The notes beneath the pieces are model-generated. The model was not told where the DNA came from and made no database searches. It was given only the letters and a program-made list of their open reading frames with translations. From CAMBDR01 sp046597185 (GTDB lineage Bacteria; Pseudomonadota; Gammaproteobacteria; Burkholderiales; Burkholderiaceae_D), in the NCBI GenBank assembly GCA_046597185.1, contig JBKJLF010000189.1, positions 1 through 5,785 of the forward strand: a stretch of 5,785 bases of DNA. Direction: 5' to 3'. Every line of letters begins with the position of its first letter. The stretch's first letter is position 1. The position numbers and the translations under genes are program-made. Positions 4,977 to 5,785 of the stretch are shown here, piece after piece.

Positions 4977-5785
4977 TTGAACCACACCCAGTTCAGCCAC
5001 ATCGAATGTGGCCCGATCAACGTAGTGCATGCCACGCCGACGTTGGTTGCGAATTTAGTGGGTGAGTGCCCACTTTGGCACCCACAGCAACAGGTTTTGT
5101 ATTGGGTCGATATCCCGGGGCGGGTATTGCATCAATTCAATCCAGCCACCAACCGACATCAACAATGGCCTATGCCCACCGAGCCAGCCTGCCTGGCATG
5201 GTGTGAAGATGGTTTAATCGTGGCCGGGCGCAATGGTTTTGCCCACTTCAATAACAGCACGGGCGTGCTCACCGACATCGCCAGCGCGCCTTACGACCAA
5301 AGCAAAATTCGCTGCAACGATGGTCGTTGCGACGCGGCCGGGCGGTTTTGGGTGGGCACCATTTATGAACCCAGAGACCAGGCCCATGCCGAAATGCTGT
5401 GCCTGGAACGTGGTCAATTACGCCAGGTTTGGCACGGCGGCATGACGGTGTCGAATGGTTTGGCTTTTTCGCCCGATCAAACCACCCTATTTCATGCCGA
5501 CACCACCTCACACCAAATTCGGCGTCGTGATTATGATGTTGCCACTGGCACAGTCGGCCCGGCTCAGTTGCTGCATCAGTTTTCTACGCTCAAAGATCAA
5601 AGCTATGCGGGCCGACCAGATGGCGCAGCGGTCGATAGCGAAGGGGCTTATTGGAGTGCCATGTTTGAAGGTGGACGCTTGCATCGGCTCACGCCCGATG
5701 GTGAGATATTGCAAGTGATTGAGCTGCCCGTGCGCTGCCCAACCATGCTGGCATTTGGTGGCAGTGATTTGAAAACAATCTATAT
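4977..5785 (+). CDS. SMP-30/gluconolactonase-family sugar lactonase (C-terminus beyond window)
   Basis: The frame from TTG 4977 stays open to the window edge, giving 269 codons of a protein whose family is usually near 290-300 residues. SMP-30/regucalcin-like enzymes hydrolyse sugar lactones to aldonic acids on a six-bladed beta-propeller with one divalent metal. Family landmarks appear in order: GECPLWHP (29-36), IRCNDGRCDAAGRFWVGT (from 111), SNGLAFSPD (159-167), RPDGAAVD (213-220) and CPTMLAFGG near the end. By comparison with human regucalcin (E18, N154, D204) the metal ligands should be E30, N160 and D215, with N114 near the substrate. Cys31 replaces the glycine usual in GEGPLWHP. The substrate (glucono-, xylono-, arabinono- or another lactone) cannot be told from sequence. 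No signal peptide is seen, so it is probably cytoplasmic. It is translationally linked to the reductase. Confidence 0.93.
   Translation, partial: MNHTQFSHIECGPINVVHATPTLVANLVGECPLWHPQQQVLYWVDIPGRVLHQFNPATNRHQQWPMPTEPACLAWCEDGLIVAGRNGFAHFNNSTGVLTDIASAPYDQSKIRCNDGRCDAAGRFWVGTIYEPRDQAHAEMLCLERGQLRQVWHGGMTVSNGLAFSPDQTTLFHADTTSHQIRRRDYDVATGTVGPAQLLHQFSTLKDQSYAGRPDGAAVDSEGAYWSAMFEGGRLHRLTPDGEILQVIELPVRCPTMLAFGGSDLKTIY

Noticed and set aside
5214..5718. Several small open frames on both strands within the lactonase
   Set aside because: The frame from TTG 4977 explains the whole region with family motifs in order; the others are out-of-frame shadows.

Overview
The window looks like an ordinary chromosomal stretch of a betaproteobacterium, probably Burkholderiales-like, with base composition near half G+C by eye. 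The best clues are the ferredoxin and the ferredoxin-NADP reductase. The first is a full-length seven-iron FdxA with every ligand cysteine. The second carries sequence blocks I associate with Burkholderia-type reductases. This placement comes from recalled family resemblance, not from a search. No transposase, integrase, tRNA, rRNA, CRISPR array or phage gene is visible.

Layout. Positions 1-163 are a regulator leader holding a short phased repeat. Positions 164-739 (+) encode an XRE-type helix-turn-helix regulator with a C-terminal cupin domain, closed by a good intrinsic terminator (753-785). Converging on it from the right is a complete, apparently exported prolyl oligopeptidase (906-3086, minus strand), with a perfect 10-bp stem-loop just past its stop. 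The 346-bp gap 3087-3432 separates this peptidase from a rightward cluster. The gap contains a perfect 12-bp palindrome, a tandem array of five 11-bp units and a plausible promoter.

The rightward cluster is fdxA (3433-3756), a thioredoxin-reductase-like ferredoxin/flavodoxin-NADP reductase (3864-4967) and an SMP-30/gluconolactonase-family lactonase (4977 to the window edge, C-terminus cut off). FdxA and the reductase form a credible electron-transfer pair: NADPH to FAD to the iron-sulfur clusters. The lactonase starts with TTG only 9 bases after the reductase stop, and its Shine-Dalgarno overlaps that stop, so the two are almost certainly cotranscribed. A 9-bp hairpin lies between fdxA and the reductase and may set different transcript levels within the operon.

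I see no convincing undescribed system. The items most worth a second look are non-coding: the 11-bp tandem array upstream of fdxA, the separate 11-bp phased AACACTTT triplet upstream of the regulator, and the coupling of a lactonase to a ferredoxin/reductase pair.
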